Shown piece after piece: positions 1 to 5,731 of a stretch of 6,276 nt of DNA. The notes under the pieces are model-generated. The model made no database searches. It had not been told where the DNA came from and worked only from the letters and a program-made list of their open reading frames with translations. The position numbers and the translations under genes were made by a program. Origin of the DNA: Thermodesulfatator sp. Its GTDB lineage: Bacteria; Desulfobacterota; Thermodesulfobacteria; Thermodesulfobacteriales; Thermodesulfobacteriaceae. Location: positions 1 through 6,276 of the forward strand of contig JALWCD010000227.1 in assembly GCA_027036915.1 (NCBI GenBank). Reading direction: 5' to 3'. The number at the start of each line of letters is the position of its first letter. The first letter of the stretch is position 1.

Positions 1-42
1 CCACCACGGTGGGGGCCCTCCGGAGGGCCCCCACCGTGGTGG
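1..42. repeat. Perfect 42-bp palindrome at the window edge
   Basis: Bases 1-21 are the exact reverse complement of bases 22-42, with no spacer; the centre lies between C21 and G22 in the stretch CCCTCCGGAGGG. The arms are almost pure G and C. The palindrome may extend further left, beyond the window. It lies inside the reading frame of the first gene, so it is not an intergenic operator or terminator, and no T-tract follows it. A perfect loopless inverted repeat at the very end of a sequence is also what a fold-back join at a contig end looks like, so bases 1-21 may not be genuine genomic sequence. Confidence 0.9.
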
Positions 43-395
43 TCAATCTGGGGCTGGTCCCCGAAAGGGTGGAGGCCGATCTGGTGGTCTTCGGAGAGGG
101 CCGGCCTCTTCTGGTGGCGGATTACGCTCCGGGAGCGGTGCGCGCGAGAGAACGAAGACTTCTGGCCTACGCCCGTCTGGCCTTCCCGGACCGTCCTCCT
201 CCCTTTGTCCTGCAGACCAACGGTTGGGAATTCGCTCTGGTGGAGACCGTCCGCGGCCGGGAGACCGCCTTCGGAGGCCGGGAGATCGTGCCGCCCTACG
301 AGGATCTTCTGGCCTGCCCCTCCCCTCCCCCGGTAGAAAGACGCCGGCTTCCGGTGGAGGAGAAGATCCTTTTCATCCACAACACCGGAGGCTGA
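1..395 (+). CDS. HsdR N-terminal-like domain protein, 5' partial
   Basis: The frame is open to the left edge and ends at TGA 393-395. A GTG at 9 gives 128 residues, but it lies inside the palindrome and is probably not the real start; related small proteins carry an N-terminal portion missing here. From that GTG, residues 22-42 (EADLVVFGEGRPLLVADYAPG) followed by RERRLLAYARL and then FVLQTNGWEFALVE match the layout of the type I restriction HsdR-N domain: Asp-strand, nuclease strand, helix, and a strand ending TNG. The catalytic E-x-K of the PD-(D/E)XK fold would fall at A37-D38-Y39, so both Glu and Lys are absent and nuclease activity is unlikely. From memory, short proteins of this type with an APG motif and no Lys occur in deltaproteobacteria; their function is unknown. 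No methylase or specificity subunit is nearby, so this is not evidence of a restriction system. Confidence 0.65.
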   Translation, partial: TTVGALRRAPTVVVNLGLVPERVEADLVVFGEGRPLLVADYAPGAVRARERRLLAYARLAFPDRPPPFVLQTNGWEFALVETVRGRETAFGGREIVPPYEDLLACPSPPPVERRRLPVEEKILFIHNTGG

Positions 396-399
396 CCGC

Positions 400-1185
400 C
401 TAGACGGCAGGGGCCCTGCCGAGAAGACGCCTGAGATACTCGAGACTGGGAGCCACGGCCTCCTCGGCGTGAGCCTCAAGCGTGAGAAGCGGGCGGAGGC
501 CCTTTTCCCGGACGAAATTCAGGATCCGGTCAAAGGGAATCGTGCCCTCCCCCAGGGCCAGATGCTCATCCCACTGCCCGCGGTTGTCGTGCAGGTGAAT
601 CTCGGAAAGGTAAGGATGGAGGACCGGCAGCCATTCCTCCCAGCGGCTTCGGGCAAAGGCCTGTGCATGGCCGGGATCGAAACACCAGGTGAGACCCGGA
701 TGGGCCTCAAACAGCGGTCTCAGGACCTCTGCGGAGGGTTCAAAGACGTTCTCAAGGGCCAAAGTGAGCCCCAGGTCCCGGGCCTCGGGAAGCAATCTCT
801 CCAGGGCCTCGTGCATCCGTTCCTGCCATCGGCTCACCCGTTCGCGGTGATATCCCGGGTGATAACCGCTATGAAGGACCACGGTCTCGGGTTCAAAGAG
901 CGCGGCTATTCTCAGGGCCTCGCGCAGGCGTCTGAGGCTGGCCTCCCGGATCAGGGAATCGAGGGCCCCCGGGGAAAGATCGCAAAAGGGCGCATGCACA
1001 TTGCAGCGCACACCGGCCTCCCGGAGCTCCCGGGCCACCCCCCGGAAATCCTCGAAACGGTAATGGTCCAGGACCTCGCGATCCAGGGAGACCTCCACGT
1101 CGAGTTTCCGCTCTTTAACCAGAGGCAGGTATTTCCTGACCAGGAGATCAAAGGGTACGGAAACGAAAATACGCCATTCCTTCAT
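400..1185 (-). CDS. TIM-barrel sugar phosphate isomerase/epimerase family protein (AP endonuclease 2 superfamily)
   Basis: A 261-residue single-domain protein, typical in length for COG1082 / xylose isomerase-like TIM barrels. Metal-site motifs appear in barrel order: H64 in NVHAPF, H105 in VVLHSG, E145 in LALENVFE, D170 and H173 in FDPGHA, H197 in EIHLHDN, D206 and H208 in WDEHLALGEG, and E237 in TLEAH. This ligand set, with DxxH, a single His, DxH and a terminal Glu, parallels the three-metal site of endonuclease IV, but overall length and flanking sequence look like the 'sugar phosphate isomerase/epimerase' proteins of deltaproteobacteria. The substrate is not known. No signal peptide or membrane segment is seen, so it is probably cytoplasmic. 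The ATG is supported by AAGGAG at 1197-1202, 11 bases upstream, and by the ATGA overlap with the aminotransferase stop, which implies co-transcription and translational coupling. A member of the Nfo DNA-repair branch is a less likely alternative. Confidence 0.82.
   Translation of the reverse strand: MKEWRIFVSVPFDLLVRKYLPLVKERKLDVEVSLDREVLDHYRFEDFRGVARELREAGVRCNVHAPFCDLSPGALDSLIREASLRRLREALRIAALFEPETVVLHSGYHPGYHRERVSRWQERMHEALERLLPEARDLGLTLALENVFEPSAEVLRPLFEAHPGLTWCFDPGHAQAFARSRWEEWLPVLHPYLSEIHLHDNRGQWDEHLALGEGTIPFDRILNFVREKGLRPLLTLEAHAEEAVAPSLEYLRRLLGRAPAV
406..420. other. GC-rich inverted repeat at a convergent junction
   Basis: GGCAGGG, one central G, then CCCTGCC. In RNA this folds as a 6-bp stem with a 3-base loop. 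It begins 11 bases after the plus-strand stop at 393-395 and lies within the last codons of the minus-strand isomerase gene. No T-tract follows on either strand, so it is not a standard intrinsic terminator, though its place between two converging genes suits a pause or weak bidirectional termination site. Confidence 0.3.
1182..1185 (-). other. ATGA stop/start overlap coupling aminotransferase to isomerase gene
   Basis: On the minus strand the bases read ATGA. TGA (1184-1182) ends the aminotransferase and ATG (1185-1183) starts the isomerase. An AAGGAG ribosome-binding site (1202-1197) lies inside the last codons of the upstream gene. This arrangement normally indicates coupled translation from one mRNA. 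Confidence 0.85.
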
Positions 1186-2291
1186 GGCCGGTAAAACTCC
1201 TTGATGGTTTCCGCAATGAAGACCTGCTCTTCCTCCCGGAGATAGGGATGCATGGGCAGGCTCAGGACCTCTCGGGCCGCCCTTTCGGTCTCCGGGAGGC
1301 TTCCCTCACCAAAACCCAGATCCTTAAAGACGGGCTGGAGGTGAAGGGGCCGGGGATAGTAGACCATGGTCGGAATGCCCTTTTCGGCCAGCCAGGCCTT
1401 GAGTTCCTCCCGCCCCTCTACCCGAAGGGTGAACTGGGCCCAGGCCGAGCGATAACCTTCCGGAATAAAGGGCAGGGTTATTTCCGGAAGATCTTTCAGG
1501 AGTTCGCCGTAACGTTTCGCCACCTCCTCCCTCAGGCGAAGTTCCTCCTCGAAGTAGCGGAGTTTGACCCGCAGGATGGCGGCCTGAAGCTCGTCCAGCC
1601 GGCCGTTTATTCCGGAATATTCGTAATAATAACTCCGGGTCTGACCGTGAACCCGGAGAATTCGCACCCGCTGAGCCAGGTTTTCGTCCCGGGTGAAGAC
1701 CATGCCTCCATCGCCGGCCCCTCCCAGGGGTTTGGCCGGGAAGAAGGAAGTGGCCGCGGCCCGACCGAAACTTCCCGAACGACGGCCCTTAAGTTCACCC
1801 CCCAGGGACTGACAGGCGTCCTCCACCAGTACGACCCCGTATTCTTCGGCCAGGGGTTCCAGGGCCTCGAAATCCGCCGGCAGCCCGAAAAGGCTCACCG
1901 CCAGCACGGCCGAGACCTCCCCCGAAAGCCTCCTCAGGGCCTCCTCCACGGCCTTCGGGGAGAGGTTGTAGGTCCGGGGGTCGATATCCACGAAGTAAGG
2001 CTCAAGACCGGCCCGCCGGAGGGCCTCCGCGGTGGCCACAAAGGTGAAAGAGGGGGTGAGGACCTTTGAGCCCGGAGGCAAATCCAGGGCCTTGAAGATG
2101 AGAAGCAGGGCGTCCGTCCCGGAGGAAACCCCCACCGCCTGCGGAACCCCCACGAAACGAGCCAGTTCGGCCTCCAGCTGTGCGACCTCCGGCCCCAGGA
2201 TATAACGCGTGCTCCGGAGGACCCGACAAACGGCGGCCTCGATTTCATGGCCGTAACAATGATAGCCCCGGGTGAGATCTATAAATTTCAC
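1182..2291 (-). CDS. DegT/DnrJ/EryC1/StrS family PLP-dependent aminotransferase
   Basis: Fold-type I aminotransferase of the class that transfers an amino group from glutamate, usually to a keto group on a nucleotide-linked sugar. Taking GTG at 2291 as the start gives 369 residues, the family's usual size, beginning VKFIDL where homologues often begin M(K)FIDL. Hallmarks by that numbering: SSGTDAL at 56-62 for phosphate binding, VEDACQ with Asp158 facing the pyridine nitrogen, SFFPAKPLGGAGDGG with the Schiff-base Lys187, HGQ then NGRLDELQAAIL near 215-240, and KGIPTMVYYPRPLHLQ near 304-318. The FFPAKPLG and NGRLD forms resemble WbpE/WlbC-like UDP-keto-sugar aminotransferases, but no partner dehydrogenase or acetyltransferase gene is present, so the substrate is left open. 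The frame continues upstream to an ATG at 2381, but those 30 extra residues look unlike the family and overlap the divergent gene. The GTG has only a weak ribosome site. First gene of a unit with the isomerase. Confidence 0.88.
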   Translation of the reverse strand: MKFIDLTRGYHCYGHEIEAAVCRVLRSTRYILGPEVAQLEAELARFVGVPQAVGVSSGTDALLLIFKALDLPPGSKVLTPSFTFVATAEALRRAGLEPYFVDIDPRTYNLSPKAVEEALRRLSGEVSAVLAVSLFGLPADFEALEPLAEEYGVVLVEDACQSLGGELKGRRSGSFGRAAATSFFPAKPLGGAGDGGMVFTRDENLAQRVRILRVHGQTRSYYYEYSGINGRLDELQAAILRVKLRYFEEELRLREEVAKRYGELLKDLPEITLPFIPEGYRSAWAQFTLRVEGREELKAWLAEKGIPTMVYYPRPLHLQPVFKDLGFGEGSLPETERAAREVLSLPMHPYLREEEQVFIAETIKEFYRP

Positions 2292-2337
2292 GGCCCCAAG
2301 GTTACCACCCTTTTGGGAGGCCGAAAATCCCTTTAAC
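2292..2337. promoter_or_regulatory. Divergent intergenic region between the aminotransferase and methyltransferase genes
   Basis: This is the only real gap in the window, about 46 bases, and it separates two outward-facing units, so promoters for both must lie here or reach into the flanking coding sequence. I see no convincing -35/-10 pair on either strand. It contains an imperfect inverted repeat, CCCCAAGG at 2294-2301 against CCCTTTTGGG at 2308-2317 (paired with a 2-base bulge), and GGGAGG at 2315-2320, which could be a distant ribosome site for the plus-strand gene. A regulatory role is inferred from position, not from a recognised motif. Confidence 0.4.
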
Positions 2338-3435
2338 ATGGAAAACATGCTACTTGAGATCCTGGAAGCCGAATCCCCCATGCCCTTTGCCCGCTACATG
2401 GAGCTTTGTCTCTACCATGAGCGCTACGGTTACTATGCCCGGGGGCCAAGACTGGGGCGAGCGGGGGATTACTTTACCGCTCCCACCGTACACCGGGTCT
2501 TCGGGGCCACGCTTGCGGTTCAGATTATGGAGATCCACGCCCTCCTGGGCTCACCCGGAGATTTCGTCCTGGTGGAGGCCGGGGCCGGAGAGGGCTACCT
2601 GGCCCTCGACATCCTGAGCTACCTCGAAAGAAAGGGCCGGGCCTGGCCTTACTGGATCGTGGAGCCCCTTCCCAACCTTCGGGCCCTCCAGGAGGAAACC
2701 CTTAAGCCCTATGCCGAACGGGTACGGTGGTTCCGGAGCCTGCGCGAGCTTCCCCTCTTTTCCGGGGTCTTCGTTTCCAACGAACTTTTCGACAGTTTCC
2801 CGGTCCATCTGGTGGAGAAAACTGGAGAGGACCTGCGGGAGGTTTACGTCAGGGTGGAAAAAGGGGAGATCCGGGAGGAACTCGACGCCCTCACTCAGCC
2901 TGAAATCCTCAAAAGGGTTCTCCCTTACGCCCTGGCCTGGCCCGAGGGTTACCGTACGGAGGTCTGTCTGGCCCTTGAAGGTTTCTACAAGGAACTATCC
3001 AAAAAACTGGTCCGCGGGGCCCTCCTCACCCTGGACTACGGTTATCCCCGGGGGGACTACTATCACCCCGAAAGACGCAGGGGCACCCTGCTGGCCTACT
3101 ACCGGCACCGGGTGGTGGAGAATCCCTATCTCCGGCCCGGACATCAGGATCTTACGGCCCACGTGGACTTTACCGCCCTGCGGGAACTGGCGGAAAAATA
3201 CGGCCTCCTCAACCTGGGTTTCACACAACAGGCCCCCTTCCTCGTTTCCCTGGGAGTGGAACGGGTTCTGGAGGAGGTCTCGGAGAACACCTTTCGGGAC
3301 CGGGAGGCTTTAAAGCTTCTCCTCCTGCCCGAAGGTCTGGGAAGCAGCCACTGGGTACTGGTTCAGGGGAGAGGACTTTCCGGGGCCACCCTCCGGGGTT
3401 TCCGCTTAAGCAATCGCCTCCATCTGCTATACTAA
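2338..3435 (+). CDS. MidA/NDUFAF7-type class I SAM-dependent methyltransferase (DUF185)
   Basis: A 365-residue protein of the Methyltransf_28 (formerly DUF185) family; mitochondrial members (MidA/NDUFAF7) methylate an arginine of a complex I subunit. The bacterial substrate is generally unknown. Family signatures in order from the ATG at 2338: PFARYMELCLYHERYGYY (16-33), GDYFTAPTVHRVFG (43-56), the SAM-binding loop VEAGAGEG (79-86) with acidic Glu80, a second strand ending IVEP (107-110), SNELFDSFPVH (147-157), LDYGYPRGDYY (232-242), and the distinctive GHQDLTAHVDFT (268-279). No signal peptide or membrane segment. The frame is open upstream to a GTG at 2272, which would overlap the divergent aminotransferase start; ATG 2338 is preferred because it matches the usual N-terminus, although GGGAGG lies 17 bases away. 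ATG 2347 is a third option. Only six bases separate its TAA from tgt, so it probably leads the tgt-yajC operon. Confidence 0.87.
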   Translation: MENMLLEILEAESPMPFARYMELCLYHERYGYYARGPRLGRAGDYFTAPTVHRVFGATLAVQIMEIHALLGSPGDFVLVEAGAGEGYLALDILSYLERKGRAWPYWIVEPLPNLRALQEETLKPYAERVRWFRSLRELPLFSGVFVSNELFDSFPVHLVEKTGEDLREVYVRVEKGEIREELDALTQPEILKRVLPYALAWPEGYRTEVCLALEGFYKELSKKLVRGALLTLDYGYPRGDYYHPERRRGTLLAYYRHRVVENPYLRPGHQDLTAHVDFTALRELAEKYGLLNLGFTQQAPFLVSLGVERVLEEVSENTFRDREALKLLLLPEGLGSSHWVLVQGRGLSGATLRGFRLSNRLHLLY

Positions 3436-3441
3436 AGGCCC

Positions 3442-4575
3442 ATGTGGGGCCGTTTCGAGATCTTAAAGAGGGACTCCCGGACGCAGGCCCGTCTGGGTCG
3501 TCTCGTAACCCGGCGGGGTGTCATCGAGACCCCGGTCTTCATGCCGGTGGCGACCGCCGGTTCGGTAAAGGCCGTGCCTCCGGAGGTGGTGGCGGCCCTT
3601 TCGGCCCGCATCCTCCTGGCCAACACCTATCACCTCTATCTGCGCCCCGGACCGGAGGTCATCCGCAGGGCCGGTGGACTCCACACTTTCATGGGCTGGC
3701 CCCGGGCCATCCTCACCGACAGCGGCGGCTTCCAGGTCTACAGCCTCTCTGGCTTCCGGGAGATTCTGGAAGAGGGGGTGCGATTCCGCTCCCATCTCGA
3801 CGGCTCCGAACATCTCCTCACCCCGGAAAAATCTCTTGAGATCCAGGCGGCTCTTGACTCCGATATCCGCATGGTCCTCGATGTCTGTATCCCCTACCCT
3901 TCTTCCCGGGAGGAAACCGAAAGGTTCACCGACCTCACCCACCTCTGGGCCGAACGGTCGCTTGCCTGGTGGCGGACCTCCTCGTCCCGAGGGGCCCTCC
4001 TTTTCGGCATTGTCCAGGGGGGTATGTTCGCCGACCTCCGGCAAAGGAGCGCCGAGACCCTGGTCTCCATGGGCTTCGACGGTTATGCCATAGGGGGTCT
4101 TTCGGTGGGAGAACCCAGGGAACTCATGCTGGAGATGCTCACGGCCACGGTGCCCCATCTTCCGGAGGATCGTCCCCGCTATCTCATGGGGGTGGGCACC
4201 CCGGAAGATATCCTGGAGGCCGTGGCCCGGGGGGTGGACATGTTCGACTGCGTGCTTCCCACCCGAAACGCCCGCCGCGGAACGGTTTTCACCTCCGAGG
4301 GGACCTTCCATATCCGCAACGCCCGTTATAAGGAGGATTTCCGGCCCCTGGATCCCGCCTGCGGGTGTTACACCTGTCGCCGTTTCAGCCGGGCCTATCT
4401 GCGCCATCTCTTCCATTCCGGAGAACTTCTGATATATTTTCTCCTTACCGTGCACAATCTCAGTTTCTACCTGAAATTCATGGCTGAAATACGCCGGGCC
4501 ATAGGGGCCGGGCGTTTCGAGGAATTCCGGGAAAGTTTTTATCGCCAGAAGGAGGAAAGTTTATGTGGGAAGTAG
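3442..4575 (+). CDS. tgt: Queuine/preQ1 tRNA-guanine transglycosylase
   Basis: Tgt swaps guanine 34 in the anticodon of tRNA Asp, Asn, His and Tyr for preQ1 (7-aminomethyl-7-deazaguanine) on the way to queuosine. The product is 377 residues, normal for the bacterial enzyme. Visible hallmarks: PVFMPVATAGSVKAV (31-45), ANTYHLYLRPG (60-70), TDSGGFQVYSL with catalytic Asp93, LDVCIPYP (146-153) with substrate-binding Asp147, GIVQGG (189-194), GGLSVGE (218-224), the nucleophile Asp269 in FDCVLPTRNARRG, and the structural zinc site C307-x-C309-x2-C312 with H338. One variation is Val148, where many homologues have Glu or Asp (DEC). The ATG has a short AAAGG ribosome site, and the gene follows the methyltransferase by 6 bases. 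Its 3' end overlaps yajC by 13 bases, the commonly conserved tgt-yajC order. No queC/D/E/F or queA is in the window, so the source of preQ1 cannot be judged here. Confidence 0.97.
   Translation: MWGRFEILKRDSRTQARLGRLVTRRGVIETPVFMPVATAGSVKAVPPEVVAALSARILLANTYHLYLRPGPEVIRRAGGLHTFMGWPRAILTDSGGFQVYSLSGFREILEEGVRFRSHLDGSEHLLTPEKSLEIQAALDSDIRMVLDVCIPYPSSREETERFTDLTHLWAERSLAWWRTSSSRGALLFGIVQGGMFADLRQRSAETLVSMGFDGYAIGGLSVGEPRELMLEMLTATVPHLPEDRPRYLMGVGTPEDILEAVARGVDMFDCVLPTRNARRGTVFTSEGTFHIRNARYKEDFRPLDPACGCYTCRRFSRAYLRHLFHSGELLIYFLLTVHNLSFYLKFMAEIRRAIGAGRFEEFRESFYRQKEESLCGK
4549..4555 (+). promoter_or_regulatory. Strong Shine-Dalgarno for yajC
   Basis: AAGGAGG ends 7 bases before the ATG at 4563 and lies inside the last codons of tgt. 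It is the best ribosome-binding site in the window. It fixes the yajC start and suggests yajC is translated efficiently in its own right, not only by coupling to tgt. Confidence 0.85.
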
Positions 4576-4877
4576 TCTACGCCATGGGAGCCCCTCCGGC
4601 CGAAGGGGCTCAGGGAGGAGCCGGCAGTCTCATCGCCACCTTTCTGCCCCTCATCCTCATCTTCCTGGTCTTTTATTTTCTTCTCATCCGTCCCCAGCAG
4701 AAGCGGGCCCGGGAACACCAGCGGTTTGTGGAAAACCTCAAAAACGGCCAGAAGGTGATCACCGCGGGGGGCCTCATCGGACACGTGGTCAAGGTGGAGG
4801 GGGACGAGGTCCTGCTGGAAGTGGGCAAGGACGTGAAGGTCCGGGTGCAGAAGAACTATATTGCCGGGCCGGCCTAG
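4563..4877 (+). CDS. yajC: Sec translocon accessory subunit YajC
   Basis: A 104-residue small inner-membrane protein that associates with SecD-SecF at the SecYEG translocon. It has a short N-terminal tail rich in Gly and Ala, one hydrophobic segment at about residues 22-42 ([20 protein letters not shown]), then the family signature [14 protein letters not shown] and a small beta-rich cytoplasmic domain with [15 protein letters not shown] (59-73). The start is set by AAGGAGG 7 bases upstream; the gene overlaps the tgt end by 13 bases in another frame. YajC is usually followed by secD and secF, but here the next gene converges: the yajC TAG (4875-4877) and the trmFO TAG on the other strand share the bases CTAG. 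A hairpin at 4588-4611 sits in the early codons. Confidence 0.95.
   Translation: MWEVVYAMGAPPAEGAQGGAGSLIATFLPLILIFLVFYFLLIRPQQKRAREHQRFVENLKNGQKVITAGGLIGHVVKVEGDEVLLEVGKDVKVRVQKNYIAGPA
4588..4611 (+). other. Near-perfect palindrome in the early codons of yajC
   Basis: GAGCCCCT at 4588-4595 pairs with AGGGGCTC at 4604-4611. The inner 8 bases, CCGGCCGA, can extend pairing after one C-A mismatch, making a 24-base palindrome with one mismatched pair. It starts 25 bases after the A of the start codon and encodes part of the Gly/Ala/Pro-rich N-terminal tail. No T-tract follows, so it is not an intrinsic terminator. An mRNA hairpin here could affect early translation, but it may simply reflect GC-rich codons. 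Confidence 0.4.
4874..4877. other. Shared CTAG: overlapping stop codons of convergent yajC and trmFO
   Basis: CTAG is its own reverse complement. Bases 4875-4877 are TAG for yajC on the plus strand, and bases 4876-4874 are TAG for trmFO on the minus strand. Both genes end within these four bases, so transcription termination for each must use sequence inside the opposing gene or beyond it. Confidence 0.95.
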
Positions 4878-5728
4878 AGTTCTCCGATTTCCGAAAGCCA
4901 CCCGGAAAGACGGGCCAGGGCCCTTTCGGCCATTAGCCGGTAGCGTTCCCGTTTGGGAAGCCTTTTCCTCTCCCGGGGCAGCAGATCAAGCGGAGGGAAA
5001 AGACCCCAGTTGATGTTCATGGGCTGAAAGTGCCGGGGGTCGGCCTCCATAAGATAACGGATAAGAGCTCCGTGAGCGGTCTCCGGCGGAGGCACCACCG
5101 GCTTTAGTCCCCGGAGGAGGCGGGCGGCGTTTATGCCGGCCAGAAGCCCCATGGCCGTGGACTCCACATAGCCTTCCACCCCGGTGATCTGTCCGGCCAG
5201 AAACACGCGGGGTTCCCGGCGGAGCTGAAGGGTCGGGCGCAGGACACGGGGCGCACAGACGAAGGAGTTGCGATGGATGGAGCCGTAGCGGGCGAACTCC
5301 GCGCGCTCCAGCCCCGGAATCATCCGGAAGACCCTTTCCTGTTCGGAATATTTGAGCTTGGTCTGGAACCCCACCAGGTTGTAAAGGGTGCCCTCTCGAT
5401 TTTCCGGACGCAGCTGCACCACGGCGTAGGGTTCACGGCCGGTGCGGGGATCCACCAGGCCCACCGGTTTCATGGGCCCGTAACGCAGAGTCTCCTCTCC
5501 GCGTTCGGCCATGACCTCGATGGGCAAACATCCCTCAAAATAGCGGGGTTCCTCGAAGTCCCTGAGAGGGACTTTTTCGGCGGAAAGGAGGGCCCGCACG
5601 AAACGCTGGTACTCCTCTTTGCTCAGAGGGCAATTCACGTAACTGCCCTCGCCTTTACCGTAGCGATCCGCCCGAAAGACTTTCTCCCAGTTGAGGGAAT
5701 CCGCGTACACGATGGGGGCGATGGCGTC

Positions 5729-5731
5729 CTA
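5729..5731 (-). other. In-frame amber (UAG) codon 159 of trmFO
   Basis: Minus-strand codons around it read TAC TTT CAC TTC TAG GAC GCC ATC GCC CCC ATC. Both flanks are in the same frame, since the two start positions 6205 and 5710 differ by 495, a multiple of three, so this is a nonsense codon, not a frameshift. A G instead of C at plus-strand base 5729 would restore TAC (Tyr). UAG is the normal stop of tgt, yajC, trmFO itself and the isomerase gene here, so general reassignment of UAG is unlikely. Confidence 0.95.

Noticed and set aside
1..395. A restriction-modification or defence locus at the left edge
   Set aside because: Only a degenerate HsdR-N-like domain is present, with no helicase, methylase or specificity gene beside it.
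469..1194. Long plus-strand open frame (241 codons) opposite the isomerase gene
   Set aside because: Its translation resembles no family, and it is antisense to a gene with a full set of family motifs. Long antisense frames are expected in GC-rich coding DNA.
1248..2069. Plus-strand open frame of 273 codons opposite the aminotransferase
   Set aside because: No recognisable domain; a mirror of the codon bias of the real gene.
2253..2285. Possible plus-strand promoter with TATAAA at 2280-2285
   Set aside because: It lies in the aminotransferase coding sequence, where it encodes the conserved FIDL region, and no acceptable -35 element is found at normal spacing.
3463..4455. Minus-strand open frame of 330 codons opposite tgt
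   Set aside because: Low-complexity Gly/His/Glu-rich translation without motifs; tgt on the other strand is unmistakable.
4888..4908. Inverted repeat TTTCCG / CGGAAA just after the yajC stop as a terminator
   Set aside because: The stem is only 6 bp with a 9-base loop, no T-tract follows on either strand, and it codes for the trmFO C-terminus.
5708..5731. trmFO as two separate genes, with the downstream part starting at GTG 5710
   Set aside because: The six codons between TAG and GTG (DAIAPI) match the family in the same frame, so it is one gene with a nonsense codon. No good ribosome site precedes the GTG, and the split would break a single fold.
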